Assembly: GCF_051414135.1 (NCBI RefSeq)
Contig: NZ_JBLKOA010000001.1
Span: forward strand, 62,001 to 126,000
DNA from: Halovenus halobia
GTDB taxonomy: Archaea; Halobacteriota; Halobacteria; Halobacteriales; Haloarculaceae
Direction of reading: 5' to 3'
DNA: 64,000 bases
The stretch's first letter is position 1. Each line of letters starts with the position of its first letter. The translations under genes and the position numbers were made by a program. Shown here piece by piece: positions 32,690-42,510 of this stretch. A model generated the notes under the pieces. The model did not search any database. It saw only the letters and a program-made list of their open reading frames with translations, and was not told the origin of the DNA.

Positions 32690-33655
32690 CTACCACTTCT
32701 CGACAACCTGTGGGATACAGCCGTACTCTCTGACGTAGTAGTCGTAGTGCGTCGGAACGATATTCGCCACGTCGTAGTCGGTGTAATTCGCAGGTTCGGG
32801 GCCGGCACACCCTTTCTCGCCGGCGGCGTCTTCCCACTCCCGGGTCTCGAAGATATACTCCAGAACGCTGTCGTCGTCCTTATAGAAGTTATCACACTGC
32901 TCGGCTGCATACTCGATATACTGGCCGTATTCGGTATCGAACCAGCCCGCGTCGAGCGAGACGGAGTCGTCAGCAACTGCGCCACCAAGCAGTGACACCG
33001 ACTTGACCGCGTTTGCCCGGCCGTAATCCTCGGTCAGCGACTTGAGCGCAAACAGCACGACCCGTGCGCCGAGTGAGTGTGCGACCCACCGGACGTTCAC
33101 GTCGTAGGCGCTCGTATACCACTGCGTGAAATTCGCCAGCTTTCGGCCGTTTCGCTCGGCGATATCCTTTGCGTCCGACCAGCCCAGGTCGAGACTGTCG
33201 CCCTCGTCAGAGTCCCAGGTGAACACCGCGGTGTCGCCGGTGTAGCCGTTCTTTTCGAGGCCGAGTTGACACTCGTAGCCGGAGTCGATATCGCTGTCGT
33301 CCTCGTCAGAACTCTTGAACCCGTGAATCAACAGCGTCAGCGTGTCTTCACCCCACGAGCCTGGCCACGACCCCTCGACATCGTAGCTCCACACACTCTC
33401 GCCGTTGATCAGGTTGCCGTCACTGTCGAAGTGGTCTCGCGTCGACACGCGCGGGAAGTCATTTGGTGCCTCGGCTTTCGTTCCCTCGCCGTCGACCAAC
33501 CCCCCGGCTGCCGCCGTTCCCGTCGTCCCGACAACTGCGGCGGCCCCCACCGCCGCAACGGTTCCCTGCCGCAAAAACGACCGCCGGTCCAACGACCGCT
33601 CGTCTGTTTGTCCCCCTGTTCGCTGCCCCTCGTGAGATGGCCCTGTCGGTGCCAT
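32690..33655 (-). CDS. Tat-exported alpha/beta hydrolase
   Basis: 321 residues from ATG 33655. A Tat signal peptide (DRRSFLRQ with Arg24-Arg25, then an Ala/Val-rich stretch to about 51) is followed by an alpha/beta hydrolase: LIHGFK (oxyanion region, 109-114) and HSLGA with Ser194. Many Asp/Glu/Tyr/Trp in the mature part suit a folded extracellular haloarchaeal enzyme. The C-terminal YTDYDVANIVPTHYDYY resembles the cytoplasmic hydrolase at 13008-13850. Longer frames at 33781 lack the signal at the N-terminus. Substrate unknown. Confidence 0.88.
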   Translation of the reverse strand: MAPTGPSHEGQRTGGQTDERSLDRRSFLRQGTVAAVGAAAVVGTTGTAAAGGLVDGEGTKAEAPNDFPRVSTRDHFDSDGNLINGESVWSYDVEGSWPGSWGEDTLTLLIHGFKSSDEDDSDIDSGYECQLGLEKNGYTGDTAVFTWDSDEGDSLDLGWSDAKDIAERNGRKLANFTQWYTSAYDVNVRWVAHSLGARVVLFALKSLTEDYGRANAVKSVSLLGGAVADDSVSLDAGWFDTEYGQYIEYAAEQCDNFYKDDDSVLEYIFETREWEDAAGEKGCAGPEPANYTDYDVANIVPTHYDYYVREYGCIPQVVEKW

Positions 33656-33806
33656 AGATTGTGACAGAGTCACAACCACATAATAGTTATGTATATGCTT
33701 ATTACTCTTGAAGGAGCCTAATATTCGTGGATAGGTGATCGCAGCACTCTCAGCTGGCTGTCCAGCGGCGCTGAACGGCACGGCTGTCCTTCGGCCACTG
33801 ACTCGC

Positions 33807-34676
33807 TCAGAAGGGTCGGTCGGCGGCCGGGAAGTCGAATCGGTCGAACCGGTAGAGTGCCACGGCGAATCCCGCCGCGATGGCGACGGGAATCCACGCG
33901 CCGTAGATGCCGTTAACTGTTCCCCACAGCAGGACGAAACTCACCATGTCGTCGAGCATGTACTCACAGCGCCCAATCCGTTCGAGCAGCGCTGTCCGTG
34001 GGAACGCCACATCGATAAGCACGGTTGCGACGATTGCACTGAGCACCCACCCCGCGTAGTTGATTGCCGGCACGCCGTAGAATATTCCTGCTTCGTAGCG
34101 CCAGAAGCCAAGCGCGACAGCCCCCGGGTCGAGCACGAGGTCGATGGCGACGACCATCGCGGCAACAACCGGCACGCGGACCACCCGTGAGCGTGCCCGC
34201 TCGCCAAGGACGAGCAGACAGAGCAGGTAGGCATTGAGCACCAGTGGAATGAAAAACAGCGGCAGCGCCCACGGAATCGTTCCGAGCAGCATCGGCCCCA
34301 GCGAGACGACGTACTCGAACTCGCCGTAGGGAAGGCCGGTTGTTGCGCCGACGTACTCGATGGCGTAGGTGTAGGCGACCAGCGCGCCCAGCGCCAGCCC
34401 GGCCTGGCGGTTGATGAGCGGTGCCAGCCCACCAACCAGCGGCAGTCGCATCACTGCGACCCCACAGAGGACGAGCCACGGGTTGAACGCCAGCGGGTCT
34501 GGGAGCAACCCCTCGGCGCTGGCGAGCAACAACACTGCCCCGACGACGGGGAAGACCACGGCAATCGTAAACCGATTCTCGGAGACGAGGCTGTCGAGGC
34601 TGTGCTCGACGGCCCGGCGGTCCGACAGCAGCCGGCGCAGGTGCTCGCGGGTTCCAGACTCCGAGGGGTCAGGCAT
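33807..34676 (-). CDS. cruF: Bisanhydrobacterioruberin hydratase
   Basis: 289 residues with about seven hydrophobic helices. The family is the CruF-type carotenoid 1',2'-hydratase that adds water at the ends of the C50 chain in the last step of bacterioruberin synthesis. GFWRYEAGIFYGVPAINYAGW is characteristic. Overlaps the stop of lyeJ by 8 bp, forming the crtD-lyeJ-cruF operon. Confidence 0.88.
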   Translation of the reverse strand: MPDPSESGTREHLRRLLSDRRAVEHSLDSLVSENRFTIAVVFPVVGAVLLLASAEGLLPDPLAFNPWLVLCGVAVMRLPLVGGLAPLINRQAGLALGALVAYTYAIEYVGATTGLPYGEFEYVVSLGPMLLGTIPWALPLFFIPLVLNAYLLCLLVLGERARSRVVRVPVVAAMVVAIDLVLDPGAVALGFWRYEAGIFYGVPAINYAGWVLSAIVATVLIDVAFPRTALLERIGRCEYMLDDMVSFVLLWGTVNGIYGAWIPVAIAAGFAVALYRFDRFDFPAADRPF

Positions 34677-35553
34677 AGGTCAGCCTCCAGATTGCCGCCA
34701 TCGTCAGCGCCGCCCCGGCAATCGTGTTGAGTACCGGGAACCACCAGTACGCCCGGTCGATATCGACTGACGCGAGGACAATCCCGGCGATGAACATCGG
34801 ATAGATGGCAAAGACAGCCGCGAATCCGGGGTGGACCAGTCCCATCGAGACTGCCGCCGCGAGCCAGCAGCCAGCACAGTACGCGAGCGTTCGGTCGTGA
34901 CCGAGTACCGTTGCAGTCGTCTGAATACCGGCCGACTGGTCGGGCTCGATATCTGGAATCGCCGAGAAGGTGTGCATCCCCATCGTCCAGAGCCACCCGC
35001 CCGCGACGACCAGTGCTGGCGGCAATTCTCCTGCAAGCGCCGCGTACGCGACCAGTCCGGGCATGATGTACAGACCATTCGAGATGGAATCCAACAGGGG
35101 AGTGGTCTTGAATCGAAGCGGCGGCGCGCTGTACGTTGCACCGAGGACCAGAAAGCCACCGAGGGCGGCGACGCCCACGGCCGGCAGCACCGGCACGAAC
35201 GCAAACGCCGCCAGCGCTGACAGAACCACCAGCACCGTCACGGCACGGCCGCCGCGGTACTGTACCTCCTTGCCGTCGTCGGACTTTTTGGGATTATCCT
35301 CGTCAATATCGGCGTCGAAGATGTCGTTGATTCCGTACAGAAAGATATTCGCAGGGACGAGAAAGTACGCGAACAGCGCAACGGACAGTGGTGTGAAATA
35401 TTCCGCCGTCGAGGAGGCTCCGTAGGCGACGCCGACGACGACTGGTCCGGCGAGATAGAGCCAAAAGCGGGGGCGAGAGAGCCAGAACAGATAGCCCACG
35501 AACGTCTGTTCGGAGGGCGCAAGCCCGCTCAGACGGTCACTGACATCTGTCAC
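34669..35553 (-). CDS. lyeJ: Lycopene elongase/hydratase (UbiA-type prenyltransferase)
   Basis: 294 residues, eight to nine helices. First Asp-rich motif GINDIFDADIDEDNPKK and second IPDIEPDQSAGIQTTA match UbiA-fold enzymes that transfer prenyl chains to lycopene while hydrating it, making the C50 backbone of bacterioruberin. Middle gene of the operon, 42 bp after crtD. Confidence 0.9.
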   Translation of the reverse strand: MTDVSDRLSGLAPSEQTFVGYLFWLSRPRFWLYLAGPVVVGVAYGASSTAEYFTPLSVALFAYFLVPANIFLYGINDIFDADIDEDNPKKSDDGKEVQYRGGRAVTVLVVLSALAAFAFVPVLPAVGVAALGGFLVLGATYSAPPLRFKTTPLLDSISNGLYIMPGLVAYAALAGELPPALVVAGGWLWTMGMHTFSAIPDIEPDQSAGIQTTATVLGHDRTLAYCAGCWLAAAVSMGLVHPGFAAVFAIYPMFIAGIVLASVDIDRAYWWFPVLNTIAGAALTMAAIWRLTYA

Positions 35554-35595
35554 GGATTGTTATAAGCGCGTCTTCGTGTTAGTGTTCTTGGTCTG

Positions 35596-37098
35596 TCACT
35601 GCAGCACTGTCGCGTCGTCTTCAATGAGTGCTTCGGCGGTGTGCTGGCCGCTGATGAGACACATCGGAACGCCGATGCCCGGCGTCGTGAACGACCCGGT
35701 GAAGTAGAGGCCATCGACGGCCGACGAGCGGTTGTTGGGCCGCAGGAGTGCGGTTTGCCGGAGCGTGTGTGCCAGTCCCAGCGCAGTCCCTTCGGTCGCG
35801 TTGTACCGGTCGACGAAATCCGACACCGAGAACTCCTCCTCGACCACGATTCGGTCGTGCAAGTCGACGCCGGTGTTGTCGGCAATATCGTCGAGAATCT
35901 TCTCGCGATACTGGTCGCGGAGGCCGTCGCCGTCAGCCAGCCCCGGCGCGATGGGGACGAGCACGAAGAGGTTGCTGTGGCCCTCCGGTGCGACGCTGTC
36001 GTCGGTTTTCGAGGGGACACAGATGTAGTATGCTGGCTCGTCGGGCCATGCTGGGTCGTCGAAGATTTGCTCGAAGTGGCCATCCCAGTCTTCCGGCAGG
36101 ACGAGCGTGTGGTGTTCGAGCGGGTCCACATCTCCTTCGACACCCATGTACAGGAGGTACGCCGAGGGTGCGTAGGTGCGTTTCTCCCAGTAGTCTTCGT
36201 CGTACTGCTGTTCGTGTTCGGGGAGTAGTTCTTGCTCGGCGTGGGCGTAATCAGCGTTGACAACGACGCTCTCTGGTTTGTACGTCTGCTCGCCCTCGTC
36301 GATTTCGACGATGAAATTCTCTCGACTTTTCGTAATTGTGGTCACCTCTTTGCCAGTCTCGTAGGTGACGCCGAGTTCGTCGCCAAGTTCGACGACGCCG
36401 TCGACAACTGCGCCGAGGCCGCCGTCGGGGTAGTAGACGCCGAGGTTGAAGTCGACGTGGCTCATGATGTTGTACAGCGCTGGCGTGTTCTTCGGCGCAC
36501 CACCGAGGAAGACCAGCGAGTACTGCATAATCTGTTTCAGCTTGGGATTGTCGAAGTAGTCGTCGACGTAATCCTGCATGGTCCCCGTGAGTTGGAGACC
36601 GATTGGCGCTGCTTTCATCACTTCGGGGTCGACCCAATCTCGGAGGCGGGAGCGGTCCTCGTAGACGAACTTCTCCATCGCCGTCTCGTAGTGAGTCTGG
36701 CTCGTGTCGAGGTAGTTCTCGAACTGCTCGCCAGCGCCTGCTTCGTAGGACTCGAACAGTTCGCGCATCTCCGCGCGGTCACCACGCACGTCGATCTGGT
36801 CGCCGTCCTTGAAGAAAATGCGGTAGTGTGGGTCGAGACGTTCGAGGTCGTAGTAATCGGAGGGCTCGTGGTCGAAGTGGGCGAAAAACCGCTCGAAGAC
36901 GTCGGGCATGAGATACCACGACGGTCCCATGTCGAACTTGAAGCCATCGCGTTCGAGCCGACTCGCTCGCCCGCCGAGCTGGTCGTTCTTTTCGAGCAGG
37001 CGTACGTCTGCGCCGGCGTCGGCGAGGTAACAGGCTGCCGAGAGGCCGCCGAACCCGCCGCCGACGACGGCAACCGACCGTCCGGACAAATCTGACAT
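35596..37098 (-). CDS. crtD: Carotenoid 3,4-desaturase / phytoene desaturase family
   Basis: 500 residues. FAD-binding GGGFGGLSAACYLADAGADV (about 12-31) and the C-terminal GLYFTGSFTTPGIGVPM are CrtI/CrtD signatures. In the crtD-lyeJ-cruF order the product is expected to desaturate the C50 intermediates; a CrtI-type role on phytoene cannot be excluded from sequence alone. First gene of the operon; its promoter is in 37099-37245. Confidence 0.9.
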   Translation of the reverse strand: MSDLSGRSVAVVGGGFGGLSAACYLADAGADVRLLEKNDQLGGRASRLERDGFKFDMGPSWYLMPDVFERFFAHFDHEPSDYYDLERLDPHYRIFFKDGDQIDVRGDRAEMRELFESYEAGAGEQFENYLDTSQTHYETAMEKFVYEDRSRLRDWVDPEVMKAAPIGLQLTGTMQDYVDDYFDNPKLKQIMQYSLVFLGGAPKNTPALYNIMSHVDFNLGVYYPDGGLGAVVDGVVELGDELGVTYETGKEVTTITKSRENFIVEIDEGEQTYKPESVVVNADYAHAEQELLPEHEQQYDEDYWEKRTYAPSAYLLYMGVEGDVDPLEHHTLVLPEDWDGHFEQIFDDPAWPDEPAYYICVPSKTDDSVAPEGHSNLFVLVPIAPGLADGDGLRDQYREKILDDIADNTGVDLHDRIVVEEEFSVSDFVDRYNATEGTALGLAHTLRQTALLRPNNRSSAVDGLYFTGSFTTPGIGVPMCLISGQHTAEALIEDDATVLQ

Positions 37099-37245
37099 TG
37101 CCAGTCATTACGACGGGATCGGCATAAAGGACCGCCTTTCGACGCCCACAACGGCGCATAGCGGTGTGTTCATGAAGTGTGGCTTCAGTGAATCGCACAG
37201 CCCGCCACTCCAACTTGTTTTGTCTTTCCGGGCCCTCGTGGTAAT

Positions 37246-37404
37246 ATGCTCGGGCTTCGATACTACGCGTGCCAGCGCTGTGAGACCGTGTTTGCGTTGC
37301 CCGCCCCGCCGGCAACGTGTGGCTGCTGTGGTGCCGAGACAATCGAGGAACTTCGAGCTGACTCCACTGCGGCGTCGTACTTTGCGCCGGTTGAGCAGCC
37401 CTGA
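37246..37404 (+). CDS. Small zinc-ribbon microprotein
   Basis: 52 residues from ATG 37246. CQRCETVF and CGCCGAET form two Cys knuckles for one zinc; the rest is short and polar. Typical haloarchaeal zinc-finger microprotein. It is below usual annotation length. The next segment downstream is an mgtE remnant. Confidence 0.7.
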   Translation: MLGLRYYACQRCETVFALPAPPATCGCCGAETIEELRADSTAASYFAPVEQP

Positions 37405-37449
37405 ACCGCACAACTTACTTCAGGGCGGTGGACGAGAGCAGAGATATCG

Positions 37450-37898
37450 ATGGAGTTGGACGACATCCAGCAGGCGGCCGCAACAGCACCGGACCCGGCA
37501 GCGGAGTTCGGGACGCTGTCTGGGACTCGCCAGCGAGACGTGTTCTTTCGGTTTCCCGACTCGCTGCAGCAGTCGCTGGTTGCTGCGATGGACGCCGACC
37601 AGTTGCGTTCGTTCGCCCGTCGACTCAACCCCGACGAGCTGACAGAAACGGATTCATTACAGGTGTGCTCGTCGCGTTCATCGCCTCGGTGTTCAACCAG
37701 AGCCCACTGCTGGGGCTCGTGCTCGGCGTTTCGATGGTGTTGAACCTGATTATCGCTGGTTTCTTCGGAACGATAATCCCGCTTATGCTGGACCGCATCG
37801 GGAAAGACCCAGCCACGTCTGCGACAATATTTATAACAACAATGACAGATGTGCTTGGCTTCTTCATCTTTCTGGGGCTCGCACAGACCGTCCTCTGA
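37450..37898 (+). pseudogene. mgtE: Remnant of a magnesium transporter MgtE
   Basis: The first about 67 codons (MELDDIQQAAATAPDPAAEF, with VFFRFPDSLQQSLVAAMDAD) are the N domain of MgtE; near 37650 the reading shifts by one frame, and the rest (GFITGVLVAFIASVFNQSPL, then GTIIPLMLDRIGKDPATSA and ITTMTDVLGFFIFLGL) is the last two membrane helices. The CBS domains and first helices, over 250 codons, are missing. A large internal deletion plus a frame change leave no functional channel. Confidence 0.85.
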
Positions 37899-37998
37899 GC
37901 GAGACTTCGGTCACGTAGTTGAGACAAGACACAACGTTGATTATCTTCTCAGGCGAGTGAATGGGTATGAACTGGTATTCTTCCCCAGGTGAGTCGTC

Positions 37999-40338
37999 GT
38001 GAGCGACGACGAGGAACTCGCGAAAGACCTCGGCTTGCTCGCGGCGCTGACCATCGGTATCGGCACGATGATTGGTGCCGGTATCTTCGTCCTCCCCGGT
38101 ACGGCAGTCGCTCGCGCCGGTCCACTCGCTGCCGGAACGTTCGTCCTCGGCGGTGTCATCGCAATCTTCACTGCCCTGTCGGCATCGGAACTTGGGACTG
38201 CGATGCCGAAATCCGGCGGTGCGTACTTCTACGTCAACCGGGCGCTTGGCCCGCTGTTCGGGACAATAACTGGCTGGGCGAACTGGCTGGGACTGGCCTT
38301 CGCTTCTGCCTTCTACATGTACGGCCTCGGCGAGTACGTCAACGCGCTCATCGGCCTCGGTCCGGTCGGTGCGGGGCCGGTTTCGCTGGAAGCCGCACAG
38401 GTGATTGGGCTGATTGGCGCGCTCTTTTTCATCACGGTCAATTACCTCGGCGCCAAGGAAACTGGCGGCCTCCAGATTATCATCGTCTCGATTCTCGTCG
38501 CGATACTCACTCTCTTCACGATTGTTGGACTGCTTAACGCCGACCTGAACGCACTCCGTCCGCTCGCGCCGCCGGGTGCAGTCGGACAAATTCTGCCAGT
38601 GACGGCAGTCGTCTTCGTCTCGTATCTCGGGTTTGTTCAGATCACTTCGGTTGCCGAAGAAATAAAAAATCCCGGCCGGAATCTCCCGCTCGCTGTCATC
38701 GGGAGTGTCGTCATCGTGACGACGATCTACGCGCTGTTTCTCGTGGTCTTGCTGGCGGCTGTCCCGAACGAACTCGTCAGCAACAACAGCACCGCGGTCG
38801 TTGACGCCGCCGAACTACTGTTCTCGCAGTACGCAATTCTCGGGACGACACTTGGCTTCATCGGGACCGGACTGTTGTTATTCGGTGGGCTGCTCGCGAC
38901 GGCCTCCTCGGCAAATGCGTCGATTCTCTCTTCGTCGCGGATCAACTTCGCGATGGGTCGAGAGAAGATTATCACACCCAAACTGAACACCATCCACCCG
39001 AGGTTCGGAACGCCGTACCGCGCGATTGGGCTGACTGGCCTGCTGATTCTCGTCTTCCTGACCTTCGGGAATCTCGAGTTGCTTGCGACGGCTGGCTCAG
39101 TGCTGCACCTAGTCGTCTACGGTCTGCTCAACATCGCGCTGATCGTGATGCGTGAGGCCGAGCCGGAGGGATACAATCCGGATTATACGACCCCGCTGTA
39201 TCCAATTGTCCCAATTGTGGGTGCTGTCGCCTCGTTCGCGCTGATTTATTTCATCAAACCCATCGTGATCGTTCTCTGTGGCGCGCTCGTCGTCTTCGCA
39301 ATCCTGTGGTACTTCTTCTACGCCCGCCAGCGTGTCGAAGCGACGGGTGTCCTCGGCGAGTGGGTTATCTCACGCTCGGAAGACCTCCCTGACGCCGCCG
39401 TGTCCGCGGCAACGTCCGTCCAACCCGAGGCCAACGATTTCCGGGTGATGGTTCCATTGGCGAATCCTGCCCACGAGAAGGACCTGGTCAAACTCGGCGC
39501 GGCGCTGGCCAAGGAGCGCGACGGAACCGTCGTCGCGGTCAACATCGTCGGGGTGCCTGACCAGACGTCACTGGAGGCTGCCCGCGACCAGCGAGAGTAC
39601 GAAGCTGCACACCACTTACTCGACCAGGCCGAAGAAGATGTCGAGGAGTACGGCGCTGATGTCGAGACTCACGTCGTTCTCTCGCACGACCCATTCGAGG
39701 AAATATTCGGTGCGGCACGGCGCTACGGCGCGGACATGACGCTGATGGGCTGGGGGCCAAAATCTCACGCTGCCGGGACGTCGACGGGGATTGTCGACGA
39801 ACTCGCCCACTCGCTACCCTGTGATTTCCTCATCCTGCGCGACCGGGACCTGGATACCTCCAGAATCCTGCTGCCGACGGCGGGTGGCCCAGACTCCGAC
39901 CTCGCAGCGGCAGTCGCTCGTGCGCTTGCCGACCAGAACGACGCCGAGGTGACACTGTTCCACGTTGCCGACGACGAGCAGAAAGGTCGGGAGTTCCTGC
40001 GCTCGTGGGCCGTCGACCACAACCTCTCTGACGCCGAACTGAAAGTCGATACTGGCGACGTCCAGCGCGGGATTGCCAACGCGTCCGAGGAGGCTACCCT
40101 GTTAATCATCGGTGCCACCGAGAAGGGACTGGTCTCTCGACTCGTCCGTGGTTCGCTCGTCCTCGACGTGCTCGAAGAGGTGGAGTGTTCGGTCCTGCTC
40201 GCGGAGAAACGGCACAAACGGACGCTCCGGGAGCGATTGTTCGGCTCGAAGGAAGGGCCAGACTACGACACGACAGCCTCTGGCGACGCATCGACGCCAG
40301 AACTCGACGACTCGACGGACGAGCCGGCTGAAGAGTAA
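37999..40338 (+). CDS. Amino acid permease (APC) fused to two UspA domains
   Basis: 779 residues from GTG 37999. About 1-440 form a 12-helix APC transporter starting LTIGIGTMIGAGIFVLPGTA. Two universal stress protein domains follow (about 475-615 and 618-745); the second has DTGDVQRGIANASEEATLLIIGA and ends with a GS-rich loop. Such fusions are common in haloarchaea and suggest nucleotide- or energy-dependent control of uptake. The amino acid is unknown. Confidence 0.9.
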   Translation: MSDDEELAKDLGLLAALTIGIGTMIGAGIFVLPGTAVARAGPLAAGTFVLGGVIAIFTALSASELGTAMPKSGGAYFYVNRALGPLFGTITGWANWLGLAFASAFYMYGLGEYVNALIGLGPVGAGPVSLEAAQVIGLIGALFFITVNYLGAKETGGLQIIIVSILVAILTLFTIVGLLNADLNALRPLAPPGAVGQILPVTAVVFVSYLGFVQITSVAEEIKNPGRNLPLAVIGSVVIVTTIYALFLVVLLAAVPNELVSNNSTAVVDAAELLFSQYAILGTTLGFIGTGLLLFGGLLATASSANASILSSSRINFAMGREKIITPKLNTIHPRFGTPYRAIGLTGLLILVFLTFGNLELLATAGSVLHLVVYGLLNIALIVMREAEPEGYNPDYTTPLYPIVPIVGAVASFALIYFIKPIVIVLCGALVVFAILWYFFYARQRVEATGVLGEWVISRSEDLPDAAVSAATSVQPEANDFRVMVPLANPAHEKDLVKLGAALAKERDGTVVAVNIVGVPDQTSLEAARDQREYEAAHHLLDQAEEDVEEYGADVETHVVLSHDPFEEIFGAARRYGADMTLMGWGPKSHAAGTSTGIVDELAHSLPCDFLILRDRDLDTSRILLPTAGGPDSDLAAAVARALADQNDAEVTLFHVADDEQKGREFLRSWAVDHNLSDAELKVDTGDVQRGIANASEEATLLIIGATEKGLVSRLVRGSLVLDVLEEVECSVLLAEKRHKRTLRERLFGSKEGPDYDTTASGDASTPELDDSTDEPAEE

Positions 40339-40462
40339 CCACCTCCTGCAGACTGCCGCCAAACAGCGTGCTGCCGGTCTGTTCGACTGACTTCATTCTC
40401 TGCGGTCGTCCGCTGCTGTCCGTTCACTAGCCCCGCATGTCGGCTCGGGTACGCAAGTCTTA

Positions 40463-40498
40463 TGTACATCTCTGTTCATTAGTGTTCAGTAATGAACG
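40463..40498 (+). promoter_or_regulatory. 10-bp-phased TGTWCA boxes at the trp operon promoter
   Basis: TGTACA at 40463-40468, TGTTCA at 40473-40478, TGTTCA at 40483-40488 and an inverted partial box (TGAACG at 40493-40498) stand exactly 10 bp apart, one helical turn, running from just after a TATA-like CTTATG into the start codon at 40492. A dyad GTTCATTA-N8-TAATGAAC (40474-40497) overlaps them. In Methanothermobacter the Lrp-like repressor TrpY binds TGTACA TRP boxes before its trp operon. A similar tryptophan-responsive control is inferred here; no trpY is in the window. Confidence 0.65.
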
Positions 40499-41256
40499 AT
40501 ACAGATGGGCTCGCGCCGGCGGTCGAGTCGATTCTGGCGACCGCACGAGAGCGCGGCGGTGGCGACGAACGGGTCAGTGTCGACTCGCGGTCGTTGCCGG
40601 CAGCCATCGCAGCGGCTGAAGCGGACGGCAGAGTGCCGGTTATCTCGGAAATCAAACCAACCTCGCCGACGACCGACGGCCAGCGTACCGACGACCCGGT
40701 CGAACTGGCCGAGGAGATGGTCGGCGCTGGCGCGACGGCGCTGTCAGTGCTGACCGAACCCGAGCACTTCGGCGGGTCGGTCGAGACGCTGGAGGCAGTG
40801 CGGGCGGCGGTCGATGTCCCCGTGCTACGGAAAGATTTCATCCTCCGCGAGGAGCAACTCGACACCGTCGAAGCCGACCTTATCCTCCTGATTGCTCGCT
40901 TTGTCGATGACCTCGACGGACTGGTGACTGCGGCCCGCGAGCGCGGGTTTCAGGTGCTCGTCGAAACCCACACCGCCCCAGAAGTCGAGGCAGCACTCGA
41001 CGCTGGCGCGGAGATTATCGGCGTCAACAACCGTGATTTGGCCCAGCTCCAAGTCGACCTGTCGACGTTCGAGTCGGTGGCGTCCGAGGTGCCCGAAAGC
41101 GTGACGCTGATTGCTGAGAGCGGTCTCTCGACGAGCGAGGATGTCTCGCGGATGCGAGCGGCTGGGGCGGACGCGCTGTTGATTGGCTCGGCGATTATGG
41201 ACGGCGATGTCTCGGAGAACACCCGAAGGCTAACGACCACAGAGACGGATGTGTAA
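40492..41256 (+). CDS. trpC: Indole-3-glycerol phosphate synthase
   Basis: 254-residue TIM barrel that closes the indole ring from CdRP. EIKPTSPTT (about 50-58), FGGSVETLE, VLRKDFI and AGADALLIGSAI are family marks. First gene of trpC-trpB-trpA; the operator boxes cover its start. It ends 3 bases before trpB. Confidence 0.96.
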   Translation: MNDTDGLAPAVESILATARERGGGDERVSVDSRSLPAAIAAAEADGRVPVISEIKPTSPTTDGQRTDDPVELAEEMVGAGATALSVLTEPEHFGGSVETLEAVRAAVDVPVLRKDFILREEQLDTVEADLILLIARFVDDLDGLVTAARERGFQVLVETHTAPEVEAALDAGAEIIGVNNRDLAQLQVDLSTFESVASEVPESVTLIAESGLSTSEDVSRMRAAGADALLIGSAIMDGDVSENTRRLTTTETDV

Positions 41257-41259
41257 CCA

Positions 41260-42510
41260 ATGAGTACGGATAGTAAATTTGGCGACTACGGCGGACAGTA
41301 CGTGCCGGAGGCGTTGATGCCGGCAATCGAAGAACTGACAGACGCCTACGAGCGGTACGTCCGCAACAACGAGGATGGGTTCATGGACGAGTTCCGCGAG
41401 CGGATGCGGGATTTTGGCGGCCGACCGCTCCCACTGCAGCGGGCCGACCAGCTCTCGGAACGGTACGATACTGAAGTCTATCTCAAGCGAGAAGACCTGC
41501 TCCACGGCGGTGCGCACAAACTGAACAACGCTCTCGGACAGGTGCTGCTCGCGAAGTACATGGGCAAAGAGCGCATCATCGCCGAAACCGGTGCCGGACA
41601 GCACGGCACCGCGACGGCGATGGCAGCAGCCCACCTCGACATGCCCTGTGAGATCTATATGGGCAAGACCGACATCGCCCGCCAGCGACCCAACGTTTTC
41701 CGGATGCGGACCAACGGCGCTGAAGTTAATCCTGTCACGACCGGCCGGGGTACCCTGAAGGAAGCAATCAGCGAGACGATGCGAGACTGGTCGCGCACTG
41801 TCGAGAACACCCACTACGTGATTGGGTCAGTCGTCGGACCACACCCGTTCCCCTCCATGGTCCGGGATTTCCAGGCCATCATCTCCGAGGAGGCTCGCGA
41901 GCAGATTCAGGACCAGACCGGCGACCTGCCGGATAGCGTGCTCGCGTGTGCCGGCGGTGGATCGAACACGATGGGGATGTTCCATCACTTCGTCAACGAC
42001 GATTCGGTGGACCTCTACGCCGTCGAGGCCGGGGGCTCCTCGCTCTCTGTCGATGAGGAGAAAGGCGTCGCGCCGAACTCCGCCTCGCTGTCGACCGGTG
42101 AGGAGGGAGTGCTCCACGGCGCTCGCACGAAACTCCTGCAGGACAGTGACGGCCAGATTATGGAATCACACTCTGTCTCTGCGGGGCTGGATTACGCCGG
42201 TGTCGGGCCGGAACTCGCATATCTTGTCGACGAAAACCGGGTTACGCCCGTGAATGTCGACGACGACACGGCACTCGAGGCGTTCCACCGACTCTCACAG
42301 GACGAGGGAATCATTCCAGCGCTGGAGACTGCCCACGCCTTCGGTTATCTCGAAGAATACCACGACGAACTTGGTGAAACAGTTGTCGTCAACGTCTCCG
42401 GACGTGGCGACAAGGACCTCGAAACCGTCATCGAGCAGACGGGCAACCGCGACCTCGACAACGCGCCGGATATGAGCATCTTCCGCGAGATCGGTGGTGG
42501 AATGCTGTGA
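41260..42510 (+). CDS. trpB: Tryptophan synthase beta chain
   Basis: 416 residues; uses PLP to join indole and serine. The Schiff-base Lys87 lies in HGGAHKLNNALGQ, and GGGSNTMGMFHHFV binds the phosphate. Overlaps trpA by 4 bp at its end. Confidence 0.97.
   Translation: MSTDSKFGDYGGQYVPEALMPAIEELTDAYERYVRNNEDGFMDEFRERMRDFGGRPLPLQRADQLSERYDTEVYLKREDLLHGGAHKLNNALGQVLLAKYMGKERIIAETGAGQHGTATAMAAAHLDMPCEIYMGKTDIARQRPNVFRMRTNGAEVNPVTTGRGTLKEAISETMRDWSRTVENTHYVIGSVVGPHPFPSMVRDFQAIISEEAREQIQDQTGDLPDSVLACAGGGSNTMGMFHHFVNDDSVDLYAVEAGGSSLSVDEEKGVAPNSASLSTGEEGVLHGARTKLLQDSDGQIMESHSVSAGLDYAGVGPELAYLVDENRVTPVNVDDDTALEAFHRLSQDEGIIPALETAHAFGYLEEYHDELGETVVVNVSGRGDKDLETVIEQTGNRDLDNAPDMSIFREIGGGML

Noticed and set aside
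37108..37411. 101-codon minus-strand frame opposite the zinc-ribbon microprotein
   Set aside because: It overlaps the plus-strand Cys-knuckle protein, which has the better composition and a family pattern.
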